Of a stretch of DNA of 55,396 bases, positions 1 through 8,046 are shown piece after piece. This stretch comes from Gorillibacterium massiliense (GTDB taxonomy: Bacteria > Bacillota > Bacilli > Paenibacillales > NBRC-103111): positions 1-55,396 of the forward strand of contig NZ_CBQR020000107.1 in NCBI RefSeq assembly GCF_000455485.1, written 5' to 3'. How positions within the stretch are numbered: the first letter of the stretch is position 1; each line of letters starts with the position of its first letter. The notes under the pieces are model-generated. The model was given only the letters and a program-made list of their open reading frames with translations, was not told where the DNA came from and did not search any database. The translations under genes and the position numbers were made by a program.

Positions 1-522
1 AATCGTGCCGGTTATTTCAAGCTGGTGCTGGTAGTGATGCCAGGAAAAGGTCGTCAAATAGACGATTGCCGCCAATGAGGTGAACATTAAAGCCGAAGCT
101 ACAGGCCGCCGGTAGAAGCGCCTTTCTTTCCCTCTATCCAGAAAAGGAGCCAGCAGCAAACCGACAAACAACAAGCCCGGCAGGCCAAGTCCGCCGATGA
201 CGACATAGTGTCCAGACGTATAAGGGTATTTCAACAACTGGTACAAGAAGAGAAAATACCAGTCCGGCATAGGGATAAACGAACCGTTAAGGGGATCCGC
301 AGGATTGCCCAGAGGCGCCGGTTCTGACATGACCAGAACAAGCACGCCAACTAAGGCGACAACAGCGACCATCCATTCCTTTAATAGAAAGTTTGGAATG
401 AAGACTTCCGATTTTCCGGGATAAGCGGTGTAATCGGGCGGCAGCTGTTTGGTTTCCCGTGCGATGACGCGGGAATCGCCGACATAGACGATTTTTTCAT
501 CCGAATTCTTATTATGTGCCAC
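1..522 (-). CDS. qcrC: Menaquinol:cytochrome c reductase, cytochrome b subunit IV/cytochrome c subunit (partial, 3' end outside window)
   Basis: Third gene of the qcrABC operon, encoding the membrane subunit that combines a b6f subunit-IV-like part with a C-terminal cytochrome c in Bacilli. A GTG start at 520-522 follows GGAGG with good spacing. The visible 174 codons show a soluble N-terminus, a hydrophobic helix near residues 50-65, the loop PMPDWYFLFLYQLLKYP typical of subunit IV, and further hydrophobic helices. The haem c motif CxxCH is expected beyond the window edge and is not seen. The assignment rests on subunit-IV similarity and position directly after qcrB. Confidence 0.88.
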   Translation of the reverse strand, partial: MAHNKNSDEKIVYVGDSRVIARETKQLPPDYTAYPGKSEVFIPNFLLKEWMVAVVALVGVLVLVMSEPAPLGNPADPLNGSFIPMPDWYFLFLYQLLKYPYTSGHYVVIGGLGLPGLLFVGLLLAPFLDRGKERRFYRRPVASALMFTSLAAIVYLTTFSWHHYQHQLEITGTI

Positions 523-556
523 TCAAGCTTCCTCCTTCTCTTCGAGACAGATCAGA

Positions 557-1228
557 TTATAGCGGACCAGCTATGCCTTGCTTGCGGATCATATAGAAGT
601 GTCCACCCAAAAGAGCGAGAAGCAGAGCAGGCAGGAAGAATACATGAAGGGCAAAAAACCGCGTCAATGTCGTAGCTCCGACTATATCTCCCCCTTGCAG
701 GAAAGTTTGCAGGTAGCTGCCGATAAAAGGAGTCGTCGCCGCAATTTTTATCCCGACCTGGGTAGCAAAATACGCCTTGTTGTCCCATGGCAGCAAATAG
801 CCGGTAAACCCAAGCCCCAGAATAACGAAAAAGATCAACATGCCGACAACCCAGTTCATTTCCCGCGGCGCTTTGTACGCACCTGTGAAGAAGACACGAA
901 GCGTGTGCAGGAACATCATGACGATAACGAGGCTGGCCCCCCAGTGGTGCATCCCTCTCACGATCACGCCAAAGGCAACGTTGTATTGCAGGAAATCGAC
1001 GCTTTTGTATGCGTTCTCGATATCAGGCACGTAATACATCGTGAGGAACATTCCAGATAGAAACTGGATGAGCACAATGAAAAAGGTCAGTCCGCCAAAG
1101 CAATATACAAATGCCGAGAAATGGTGCGCGGGATTCACATGCTCAGGAACCTCGTGATCGGCAACGTCTCTCCAAAGCGGCGTGATGTCCAGGCGCTCGT
1201 CTATCCAGCTATAAATTCCTTTCAGCAT
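557..1228 (-). CDS. qcrB: Menaquinol:cytochrome c reductase cytochrome b subunit
   Basis: Cytochrome b6-type subunit of the bc complex, oxidising menaquinol in the membrane. The 223 residues match the short b6 form with four membrane helices. Candidate haem b ligands are in RGMHHWGAS and FLHTLRVF in one helix and FALHVFF and GGHFYM in a later helix. A Cys in AFVYCFGG sits where b6 proteins bind the extra haem covalently. It lies 16 bases after qcrA and is followed by qcrC. Confidence 0.95.
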   Translation of the reverse strand: MLKGIYSWIDERLDITPLWRDVADHEVPEHVNPAHHFSAFVYCFGGLTFFIVLIQFLSGMFLTMYYVPDIENAYKSVDFLQYNVAFGVIVRGMHHWGASLVIVMMFLHTLRVFFTGAYKAPREMNWVVGMLIFFVILGLGFTGYLLPWDNKAYFATQVGIKIAATTPFIGSYLQTFLQGGDIVGATTLTRFFALHVFFLPALLLALLGGHFYMIRKQGIAGPL

Positions 1229-1244
1229 TTTTGCCTACGCCTCC

Positions 1245-1814
1245 CTAAGCTTTCTTGGACTCTTTATTTGCGTGAAGCGTTCCCACGTAAACAAAACCGT
1301 TTTCAATTTTCACATCAAATTCGTCCAGAGGAAAATTGGCAACCTTCAGTTGCTTGCCTTCCAGGGTATAGCGCGCGCCGTGGCATGGACACTGGTATTC
1401 GTGCGCTTCCTCCTTCCATTCCACGCGGCAGCCGAGATGTTTGCATGTCGGACTCAGAGCGAAAATATTGCCGGCTTTATCTTTGGAAATCCAGGCTTCA
1501 TGCTTAGGCGTGCTTTCATACCAACCATCCACCTGATGGACCTGGAACTTGAATGATTGCGGGCTGTCGGTAATTTTACTTTCCTCTACGACCTTCACCC
1601 AATCCGCGCCAGTCTTCTTCTTCAGCATCGGATCGACGGCGAAGCGAACCATGGGAACGAGTAATCCCGCCGCTAGAAAACCGGTGGTGCCGCCAAGAGT
1701 GTATGTAAGAAATTGCCGCCGGCTCATCTCATTTTTGCGTTTCGGAGCGGTGTTCTGTTCACCCGACTCTTGATTCGTTTGCTCTGAAAAATGGTCTTGG
1801 TTCTTGTCATCCAT
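1245..1814 (-). CDS. qcrA: Menaquinol:cytochrome c reductase Rieske iron-sulfur subunit
   Basis: Rieske 2Fe-2S protein that takes electrons from menaquinol. Cluster ligands are visible in CKHLGC and CPCHG near residues 125-150. A twin-arginine-like stretch, SRRQFLTYTLGG, precedes a hydrophobic anchor near residues 30-55, consistent with Tat export of a folded cluster protein. It is 189 residues long. A second ATG at MSRRQF is possible, but the longer start is kept because the polar N-terminal extension is common in Bacilli. First gene of qcrABC, behind the promoter at 1911-1940. Confidence 0.95.
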   Translation of the reverse strand: MDDKNQDHFSEQTNQESGEQNTAPKRKNEMSRRQFLTYTLGGTTGFLAAGLLVPMVRFAVDPMLKKKTGADWVKVVEESKITDSPQSFKFQVHQVDGWYESTPKHEAWISKDKAGNIFALSPTCKHLGCRVEWKEEAHEYQCPCHGARYTLEGKQLKVANFPLDEFDVKIENGFVYVGTLHANKESKKA

Positions 1815-1910
1815 GAACCTGATAAACCCCCTTTACAGTTGCTTCACTCATCATGCGCAGCCCTTACATTTCCCTTATTTCTTTATTATGTATTAACTAA
1901 TATTAATTCT

Positions 1911-1940
1911 ATAATAACGTACCCTTTAAAAACGCGTCAA
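1911..1940 (-). promoter_or_regulatory. Putative housekeeping promoter for qcrABC
   Basis: On the minus strand TTGACG (1935-1940) is followed after 18 bases by TATTAT (1911-1916), a good sigma-A match. It lies between a terminator hairpin and qcrA. Confidence 0.6.
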
Positions 1941-1941
1941 G

Positions 1942-1970
1942 AAACCCCTGAGCGAGATGTTCAGGGGTTT
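1942..1970 (-). terminator. Hairpin terminator after the DUF2487-like gene
   Basis: Ten-base arms AAACCCCTGA and TCAGGGGTTT are separated by about nine bases. Only a short T-rich tail follows on the minus strand. It separates the upstream gene from qcrABC. Confidence 0.65.
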
Positions 1971-2020
1971 GTCACAAAGTTCATATAATGTTTCTATTTT
2001 TGTCACAATTATATCCATTT

Positions 2021-2428
2021 TCACTGCCATATTCCGCTAAGCAAGTGATTTATTTTACTTTCACCATCGGTTGCGATGTCATTGGTTATGAGTAGGTCAG
2101 CATCTGAAAAGGTCATACACGAGATCGCCGCATCTGCTGTTACCAAGACGACATATCGGAACCCGCCTTCTTTTAGCTGCCGGCAAACCTGATTGACCGA
2201 ATCCGCGAAACCGCCCGGTGGAGTAAAATAATGCAATGCCGGATAAGTCACCAGTCGTCCTTTATACGGCTCCTCCAGCTCTGCCATAAGATCTCCCAAC
2301 CGCTCTAAAGCATCCGCCGCTTCCCATGGCGATTCTTCGCCGGTTAGTCCTGTCAAGGGCAGCAAGCAGGTATCGAGATAGGGTTGCAAATCGCGCCATT
2401 GGCCTTTGCGGATATCGCTGAATTTCAT
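2021..2428 (-). CDS. DUF2487 (YpiF-like) protein
   Basis: Small soluble protein of 135 residues with no signal peptide or membrane segment. B. subtilis carries ypiF, a DUF2487 member, directly before qcrA, and this gene has the same position and size. Its start overlaps the stop of the preceding carbonic-anhydrase-like gene by four bases (ATGA), so the two are translationally coupled. Function is unknown. The family call is from synteny and general resemblance (start MKFSDIRKGQW). Confidence 0.7.
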   Translation of the reverse strand: MKFSDIRKGQWRDLQPYLDTCLLPLTGLTGEESPWEAADALERLGDLMAELEEPYKGRLVTYPALHYFTPPGGFADSVNQVCRQLKEGGFRYVVLVTADAAISCMTFSDADLLITNDIATDGESKINHLLSGIWQ

Positions 2429-2961
2429 TTATCCGTACTCCCCTTTGCCATTCCCCGAAACTCCCGGCTTTTGATCACATAGCTGTCCGTCGTGCGCCTC
2501 ATTCGTTCCAGATCCGCTTCCGTCAGTTCCCGCACCACTCTTGCAGGTGACCCGAGACATAACGTGTAGGGAGGAATCTTTGTATTTTCGGTGATCAGGC
2601 TGCCTGCTCCGACCAATACGAACTCGCCTATCTCCACCCCATTCAACACGATGGCGCCCATGCCGATGAGCGAGCCTGAGCCGATGGTGCAGCCATGAAT
2701 AATCGCCCCATGGCCTACGGAAACATCATCGCCTATAAGGAGCGGCTGGCTCGTATTGACATGGCCGATGACGCCATCTTGGATATTGCTTCGATCACCT
2801 ATCGTGATTGGCGCCAGGTCTCCCCGCAATACCGCATTGTACCACACACCGCTGTCTCGGCCGATGCGGACATCCCCGATGATCTGCACACCGGTTGCCA
2901 AAAAGGCGGATTCATCGATTGTTGGCATAATACCGTTAAAGGCATGCAACAAAAAAATCAC
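2425..2961 (-). CDS. Gamma-carbonic-anhydrase-like hexapeptide repeat protein
   Basis: Left-handed beta-helix protein of 178 residues built on hexapeptide repeats such as IGRDSG, IGDDVS and IGSGSL. Residues matching the gamma-carbonic-anhydrase zinc ligands are seen in QDGVIGHV and VGHGAIIHGC (three His). YtoA/PaaY-type proteins of this length are usual, but enzymatic activity is rarely shown. The GTG start at 2961 gives the N-terminus MI..., usual for the family, but its GGGG ribosome site nearly touches the GTG, so the internal ATG of MPTIDESAF (2928) is an alternative. Confidence 0.85.
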   Translation of the reverse strand: MIFLLHAFNGIMPTIDESAFLATGVQIIGDVRIGRDSGVWYNAVLRGDLAPITIGDRSNIQDGVIGHVNTSQPLLIGDDVSVGHGAIIHGCTIGSGSLIGMGAIVLNGVEIGEFVLVGAGSLITENTKIPPYTLCLGSPARVVRELTEADLERMRRTTDSYVIKSREFRGMAKGSTDK

Positions 2962-2972
2962 CCCTTTTTGTT

Positions 2973-3060
2973 GAAGTGATTCCTCGCTTGTCGCTCGTCC
3001 AGCACTTCAACTCACTGAAGTGATTCCTCGCTTGTCGCTCGACCAGCACTTCAACTCACT
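2973..3060. repeat. Tandem pair of 44-base hairpin-forming repeats
   Basis: Units at 2973-3016 and 3017-3060 differ at one position (T versus A). Each carries inverted ends, TGAAGTG and CACTTCA, that can form a 7-8 bp stem around a loop of about 24 bases. The pair sits directly upstream of the carbonic-anhydrase-like gene, ending about ten bases before its start. Confidence 0.9.
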
Positions 3061-3115
3061 ATTGGAGTGATTATAGCAACCCACTGTCCAGAGTGTCAAA
3101 AACTTCGGCGTCTGC

Positions 3116-4234
3116 TTAGTCCGTCAGCATGATCATTTCGTCATCCGATACGTGAATGCCTTTGATAATTTTGGCCCCGACGCGGCTGGTCCGCACGACT
3201 CTCCCTTCGCGCTCATCTTCCCCGATCAGCAGCAAACCCAGATGTCCCATCATCCCAATCATACGTTGCTCCAGAATCGACTCCGGCGTGTCGTAATAGT
3301 AAGGTTTAATCAATCTCCCGAGGATGCCGCTTAAGGATGCAAGGGTTGTCCACTCACCGGTCAGGCACTCGATCCAGTTGGCTAAAGCTTGCAGATTAGG
3401 CACAGCTCCCTTATACAGCCGCAAATAGAACCGGTATAGAGCGTCCATATCCTCCCGCTCTTTCTCTTCTACTTTCTTCAAGCCTTTGGCCGAGATCACA
3501 AGTTCTGCGTTCCGCTCTTCAATCAGGCCGGAATAATAACAATAATCATAAATAAAGGAGAAGCGGCTAGGGTACTCGCGAAACCTTCGCCCGTAACCAA
3601 AGCGCCATGCGGTTTTCGCCACCGGCTCTTCGGAGATAGTGAAGGTCTCCTGAATTTGCTGCAACGTACGCTTATATAAATATCCTTCTGCGTTTAACGG
3701 CAGTTCATTTTGCGTCATAAAGTGAAGAAAACGATAGAGGTCCTCTGCCAGCAGCAGCCGCTCATCCCGATAGACTGCCGGATTATCGGCAATACGAACC
3801 AGATCTGCGCCAAATTGGCGAGCAAGGGTATCGCGAAAGCGCAGCTTCAAATCCTCTGGGACCAGGTAAAGATAACTGTTGTTCCAACGGTGGCCGTTAA
3901 ATAGCCAGCCCCTTCCTTTAAAGCGGCTGATAATCTCCCGGGGATTGATCTCCGTCTGGCCCTCTCCATCGTAGACATTCATTCGAACCCGTGCCGTCAA
4001 CTCCTCCAGACTGAAGGAATCCCTCCTGTCAAAAAGAAGCGAGCTCATGAAGCGGATTTCTTCCCATCCCAGCCTGCCCAATTCCTGCTTCAGAAGGTCG
4101 CTGCGGCTGACATTGGCGAGAATAGCCTGGATCAGGTCGTTTTTCGAGTGTGTATTGCAGGTGAGTTCGTAGGTCTCGGCAATTCGCCCCAAGTCCTTGA
4201 TGTCGGCAAAGCACAACATGTCCGCCAGATTCAT
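3116..4234 (-). CDS. Conserved hypothetical protein, possibly winged-helix/helicase-associated
   Basis: Cytosolic protein of 372 residues with no signal or membrane helix. The ATG at 4234 (MNLADMLCFADI) follows GGAGGG by seven bases and is preferred over an in-frame ATG nine codons earlier. The N-terminal region (FADIKDLGRIAETYEL, then SKNDLIQAIL) looks like a SAP/LEM-type or winged-helix unit, and the rest is helix-rich and charged. It vaguely recalls the N-terminal domain attached to XPB-type helicases, but no helicase motif is present. Function is not known. Confidence 0.7.
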   Translation of the reverse strand: MNLADMLCFADIKDLGRIAETYELTCNTHSKNDLIQAILANVSRSDLLKQELGRLGWEEIRFMSSLLFDRRDSFSLEELTARVRMNVYDGEGQTEINPREIISRFKGRGWLFNGHRWNNSYLYLVPEDLKLRFRDTLARQFGADLVRIADNPAVYRDERLLLAEDLYRFLHFMTQNELPLNAEGYLYKRTLQQIQETFTISEEPVAKTAWRFGYGRRFREYPSRFSFIYDYCYYSGLIEERNAELVISAKGLKKVEEKEREDMDALYRFYLRLYKGAVPNLQALANWIECLTGEWTTLASLSGILGRLIKPYYYDTPESILEQRMIGMMGHLGLLLIGEDEREGRVVRTSRVGAKIIKGIHVSDDEMIMLTD

Positions 4235-4451
4235 CGAGATCCCTCCGCTAGCATCTTTCATCCTCTTCTATTTTGCTCTTTTTACCAGTATGGACGAAAT
4301 CATGCCGCGGTATCCCTGCCTCTATCTATTCCTCCGAATGTTCATCAAATAGCTCTGCCAGAATCGGGTTTCGATTGTTCACAAACTGCTTCATAATCGA
4401 GAAATGCTCCGTTTCTTCCAACTGCACCTTCTCAATACCATCGGCCGTCAG

Positions 4452-5096
4452 TTAATAGATCCAAGCATCCGGATAAGCCATCAGAATGGGAGAGTGGGTG
4501 GAGATGATAAACTGGGAACGGCTTTGCACCAGTTGATGGATTCGTGAAAGCATAGCCAACTGCCGAAAAGGCGACAAAGCCGCCTCAGGCTCGTCCAGCA
4601 AATAAAGCCCGTTTCCGCCGAACCGATTCATGAACGCGGCAAAGAACGATTCCCCGTGGGACTGCTTATGCAGCGATACACCGCCGTAGGAATCGATGAT
4701 CCTCGGTAATCCTGGAGACTCCCGATCCAACTCGTCTATATTCGTCGCCAGGTTGTAATAGCTTTCCGCTCGAAAAAAGAAACCGTCTTTCGCCTTGTTG
4801 AACCCCCGAACGAGACGAAGATAGCGGTAAAGCTCAGAATGGGTGGCTTCGGTGGAAAAATTGAAGTTAAGGGTGCCGCCTTCGGGATTAAAGCCCCACG
4901 CTACAGCGATAGCTTCCATCAACGTAGATTTGCCAATGCCGTTTTCACCAATCAGATACGTGACTTTGGGATGCAGCGGCAGCGTTCTCAATTCCCGAAC
5001 TGCTAAAAGATGAAAGGGATATTCGTCAAAAGCGGGAATGCGGTCGCGGAGCAGTTCGATGCTGCGCAAATATTGCGGATATTGGGACACTTCCAT
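4452..5096 (-). CDS. AAA/ABC-type ATPase with C-terminal truncation by an in-frame stop
   Basis: Predicted P-loop ATPase. Walker A is GENGIGKST near residue 50, Walker B is LYLLDEPEAALS, and the H-loop is ISTHSPIL, with SHGESFF as an ABC-like signature. The ATG at 5096 (MEVSQYPQ) follows AAAGGGAG. The frame stops at TAA (4452-4454) just after PDAWIY, but the same frame continues for 41 sensible codons (LTADGIEKVQLEET onward) to a TAG at 4326-4328. One substitution in the TAA, most simply GAA to TAA, would explain this. The core ATPase is intact, so activity may survive; it could also be a young pseudogene or a sequence error. Confidence 0.8.
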   Translation of the reverse strand: MEVSQYPQYLRSIELLRDRIPAFDEYPFHLLAVRELRTLPLHPKVTYLIGENGIGKSTLMEAIAVAWGFNPEGGTLNFNFSTEATHSELYRYLRLVRGFNKAKDGFFFRAESYYNLATNIDELDRESPGLPRIIDSYGGVSLHKQSHGESFFAAFMNRFGGNGLYLLDEPEAALSPFRQLAMLSRIHQLVQSRSQFIISTHSPILMAYPDAWIY

Positions 5097-5141
5097 ACGT
5101 TCGCTCCCTTTGTTCGATATCGTAATCATGTCTTATCTAGC

Positions 5142-5177
5142 AAAAAACCGCCGGCGCTGGCAAGCGACGACGGTTTT
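5142..5177 (-). terminator. Terminator after the sigma/anti-sigma operon
   Basis: AAAACCG and CGGTTTT arms with inner complementary bases, followed on the minus strand by a T run. It lies about 30 bases past the anti-sigma stop. Confidence 0.75.
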
Positions 5178-5206
5178 AATTCAAATTGGTTATGCCAACT
5201 TCCACT

Positions 5207-5824
5207 TCATGCCCTTGTTCGCGAGAACCAGTTCAAGAAGAGCAAGGTGCAGATGAATCCGATCAGAGACATGACAAGCCAGTAGTTCGGCGTGCTGGAA
5301 GGATTGCCCCACTTCATCGGCTCCATGATGGAGAATCCGATGCTGGCTACCGCTGTATTTTGCAGAGTCGCCTCATCCGTTATGCTATCGAAGCTGTAGG
5401 AAGCAGGTTTGCTGATCACACCCAGCGCTTGATGAGGCTCCGCAACGTTAACCGCTCCATGAGAGCCTGTCAAAACGTAGATGAAACTGACCGCAAAAAT
5501 AGCGATGCATAAGGCGATAACAGCCGTTAGATTGCGCCTCAGCTTGAAGGGGATGGCGTACATTTTCGCGCTGACGGGAGTTCTCCAGCCCTCATCCTTA
5601 TAAATACGATCCATCACGCTGCTGCTGATTTGCGGGGCCTGTAAAAGCTCGCTGGAATCATCCTGCACAGCGCGGATCAGATCATAGCTTTCCTCCCACA
5701 TGCGGAATTCCTCCGCACAGGCAACGCATTCGCTGATATGCTTGTCAACCAGGATACGTCGGGAATCATCTTCGGGTAAATCAAAGTAATTACCGAACAG
5801 TTCCTGAACTTCGGAACAGTTCAT
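5207..5824 (-). CDS. Zinc-finger (zf-HC2) anti-sigma factor
   Basis: Membrane-bound anti-sigma factor of 205 residues, inferred to hold the partner sigma factor at the membrane. The N-terminal anti-sigma domain has an early Cys (MNCSEVQELF) and the zinc motif HISECVAC (HxxxCxxC). One membrane helix lies near residues 98-120 and a second hydrophobic segment near the C-terminus (NYWLVMSLIGFICTLLFL), which is unusual because most have one. The start overlaps the sigma stop by four bases. Confidence 0.88.
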   Translation of the reverse strand: MNCSEVQELFGNYFDLPEDDSRRILVDKHISECVACAEEFRMWEESYDLIRAVQDDSSELLQAPQISSSVMDRIYKDEGWRTPVSAKMYAIPFKLRRNLTAVIALCIAIFAVSFIYVLTGSHGAVNVAEPHQALGVISKPASYSFDSITDEATLQNTAVASIGFSIMEPMKWGNPSSTPNYWLVMSLIGFICTLLFLNWFSRTRA

Positions 5825-6414
5825 CGTGATCTCACCCTTTCAAGGTCATCTAAAACCGGTTCAAGATAATAGGGCTCGAGCTGCACCTTGACGCTTGCTC
5901 GCGCCCGAAACAGCAAGGATTTCACCGCACTCACCGTTTGTCCGAGAATATTGGCAATTTCCTGATAATCCATCTGATCGTATTCCCGCAATATCAAGGC
6001 AGAGCGCTGCTTCTCCGGTAAATTGTTGATAGCCTGGCGGACCATCGTCACCCGCTTATTGCGCAGGGCGGTGCTCTCCGGCAAAGCTTCTTGGGAAGCT
6101 TGGGGCATAATGCCCGTTTGTTCCAAAGAAACCTTGATATGTTTTTGTTTTCTCATTTCACTAAGTACGGTATTGCGGGCGATCGTATATAACCAGGTTG
6201 AAAACGAAGCTTCAACTTCACGGAAAGTTTGCAGACTTCGATAGGCTTTGTAAAAAGTTTCCTGACAAAGATCGTCGACGGCCGCCTCTAGGCGCGCGCT
6301 TTTCAGCATGTGATAGATGAACGCGTAGATTTTCCGTTCGTACCGCTTCATCAGTTCGCTGTATAGCTCTACGTTGCCGTCTTTGATTTCTCTGATCAGC
6401 TGAGAGTCCGTCAT
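5821..6414 (-). CDS. ECF-family RNA polymerase sigma factor
   Basis: Sigma-70 family factor of 197 residues with region 2 near 10-80 (DDLCQETFYKAYRSL) and region 4 near 125-180 (LPEKQRSALILREYDQMDYQ, then EIANILGQTVSAVKSLLFRA). Regions 1 and 3 are absent, as in the ECF group close to SigW. It is followed with overlap by its anti-sigma gene. A GGAGGAG site lies about 11 bases before the ATG. The upstream region has a TGAAAC/CGTC pair that suggests autoregulation. Confidence 0.93.
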   Translation of the reverse strand: MTDSQLIREIKDGNVELYSELMKRYERKIYAFIYHMLKSARLEAAVDDLCQETFYKAYRSLQTFREVEASFSTWLYTIARNTVLSEMRKQKHIKVSLEQTGIMPQASQEALPESTALRNKRVTMVRQAINNLPEKQRSALILREYDQMDYQEIANILGQTVSAVKSLLFRARASVKVQLEPYYLEPVLDDLERVRSR

Positions 6415-6676
6415 TAGCCTAGCGCTCCTCCTTCTGAAAGGCTCGAAGTTTTACCGCCGGCATGACACTATTATTACTCTGCCGGCAAATAAAAGTTGCG
6501 TTACCAAATTAGGGTTCCAAGCTGTAATTACCCGGTAAGCACACTCCATCTATCATGATTTCGAGCAAAACTATGAATTTTCCTGCCTATATAAGCTCTA
6601 TTTTTGCATTTTCACCTCGGAAAACGATGGAATTTGCGATGAAATATGTATTCCCAACGATTGACACCCTTCCATA

Positions 6677-6703
6677 GACGTCGGGTTTCAAAGAAATGTT
6701 TCA
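6677..6703 (-). promoter_or_regulatory. Putative ECF-type promoter for the sigma/anti-sigma operon
   Basis: On the minus strand TGAAAC (6698-6703) is separated by 17 bases from CGTC (6677-6680). Sigma-W-type promoters use TGAAAC and CGTA/CGTC about 16-17 bases apart. It would give a leader of about 260 bases. Confidence 0.4.
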
Positions 6704-6794
6704 TCCATTTTTTTCTGAAATGAGGCTTCCCTCTCTATGATATAACAGATTCGTTCAAGAATGCCTGTATGCCAGCTGAGAATCTCGAAAAGCG

Positions 6795-6822
6795 AAAAAA
6801 AAAAGCTGCCGTACTCGGCAGC
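6795..6822 (-). terminator. Intrinsic terminator after tyrA
   Basis: Perfect stem GCTGCCG/CGGCAGC with a four-base loop, followed on the minus strand by ten T residues. It ends the hisC-tyrA unit. Confidence 0.92.
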
Positions 6823-6922
6823 CCGCACAAAGTGCAAATTCGGATAGGAGTGGAGAGAAACCATACTGTACTTTTATTATATGTATCCGTTTACATTCTG
6901 TCAACCCTTTTTTGAAAACGTT

Positions 6923-8008
6923 TTATCGCACCTCGTACTTATCTTTCAAAATGGCTGCCGCTTTGTCCATATCTCGATCGCTGCGGAAGCTGAGCCGCAA
7001 AATGCCCGGCACATCCGCCCTGCTTTCAATCACCTGGATGTTGCTCAGGTTGATCCGTTCGCTGCCCAAGAGCGAGGCGATTTGTCCAATGATGCCCGGA
7101 TGGTCCGGTATATCCACATAAAGATCGTACAGGGAATGGAGCATTCCTTTGCGGCGCTCGGGGATCTGATTACGGAACGCTCTGGACTTGCTGAACTGTT
7201 CCTCGATGCCTTCCCCATCCTCTGCTTCCAAGAGTCGGATGAAGAGGTTCGTTTCCTCCGTCCACTGATGCAAAAGATCCAGTACCACCTGACGGTTATC
7301 CATCAGAATATCCCGCCAGATAACAGGTTCGCTGGAGGCGATCCGGGTAATATCGCGAAAACCGCCTGCTGCCAGATCCTGATAGAGGGGGTTAACCTCT
7401 GCATACCGGGAAACCTGATTGACCAGGGCTGCCGCCACGATATGAGGAAGATGACTAATGGCGCCGACAATCTCATCATGCACTTTCGGCTCCAAGCGCA
7501 CCAGTTGAGCTTTCGTGTGGTTGAGAAGCTCCACCAAGCGCTCGTACGCTTCTTCCGGAACTCCGGGAGCGGGGGTCAGGACATAAAAGGCATTCTCGTA
7601 GAGAAGGCGGCTAGCTGCCTCCACGCCTGAACGTTCTGAGCCCGCCATCGGATGGCCGCCAATAAACCAGGCATTCCGCAAGTTAACTTTGGCTGCGGCA
7701 CGGCAAACCGATGCCTTCGTGCTGCCAACGTCAGTAATGATGCAGCCAGGTTTCAAATCAATCTCCTGCAATTTGAGGAGATATTCCTCAAGGTTGCCTA
7801 CCGGAACGCAAAGAAAGATGAAATCCGCGTCTTCCGCAGCCTCTTTGAAAGATGTTGTAGCCGAGTGAACGACTCCGCGGTCTACGTATTTTCGCACCGA
7901 GTTAGGATTGACGGAATGCCCGACAACGGTAACTTCCGGCAAATCTTTAAAGCAAAGGGCTAATGAACCTCCCATTAGCCCGACTCCAAAAATGGCGATT
8001 TTGGTCAT
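6923..8008 (-). CDS. tyrA: Prephenate dehydrogenase
   Basis: Oxidises prephenate to 4-hydroxyphenylpyruvate with NAD in tyrosine synthesis. An N-terminal Rossmann motif, GVGLMGGSLA, is followed by the catalytic region GGHPMAGSERSG, and a C-terminal ACT domain (DIPDHPGIIGQIASLLG, about residues 290-360) is the probable tyrosine-sensing site. The ATG at 8008 (MTKIAIFG) is preferred over a TTG two codons earlier. It lies 39 bases after hisC, as in the Bacillus aromatic supraoperon. No aroA (EPSP synthase) follows here, unlike in B. subtilis. Confidence 0.95.
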   Translation of the reverse strand: MTKIAIFGVGLMGGSLALCFKDLPEVTVVGHSVNPNSVRKYVDRGVVHSATTSFKEAAEDADFIFLCVPVGNLEEYLLKLQEIDLKPGCIITDVGSTKASVCRAAAKVNLRNAWFIGGHPMAGSERSGVEAASRLLYENAFYVLTPAPGVPEEAYERLVELLNHTKAQLVRLEPKVHDEIVGAISHLPHIVAAALVNQVSRYAEVNPLYQDLAAGGFRDITRIASSEPVIWRDILMDNRQVVLDLLHQWTEETNLFIRLLEAEDGEGIEEQFSKSRAFRNQIPERRKGMLHSLYDLYVDIPDHPGIIGQIASLLGSERINLSNIQVIESRADVPGILRLSFRSDRDMDKAAAILKDKYEVR

Positions 8009-8046
8009 GTGCAACCAACTTTCATCATGATAGAATTACCTTCCGC

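Larger units (their letters stand above)
6415..6922. other. 508-base intergenic region between tyrA and the ECF sigma gene
   Basis: No ORF with coding character is seen on either strand. It holds the tyrA terminator (6795-6822), a possible ECF promoter (6677-6703) and an inverted repeat, GCCGGCA/TGCCGGC, around 6460-6490. The rest of the roughly 260-base stretch before the sigma gene is AT-rich with nothing else recognised. Confidence 0.6.
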
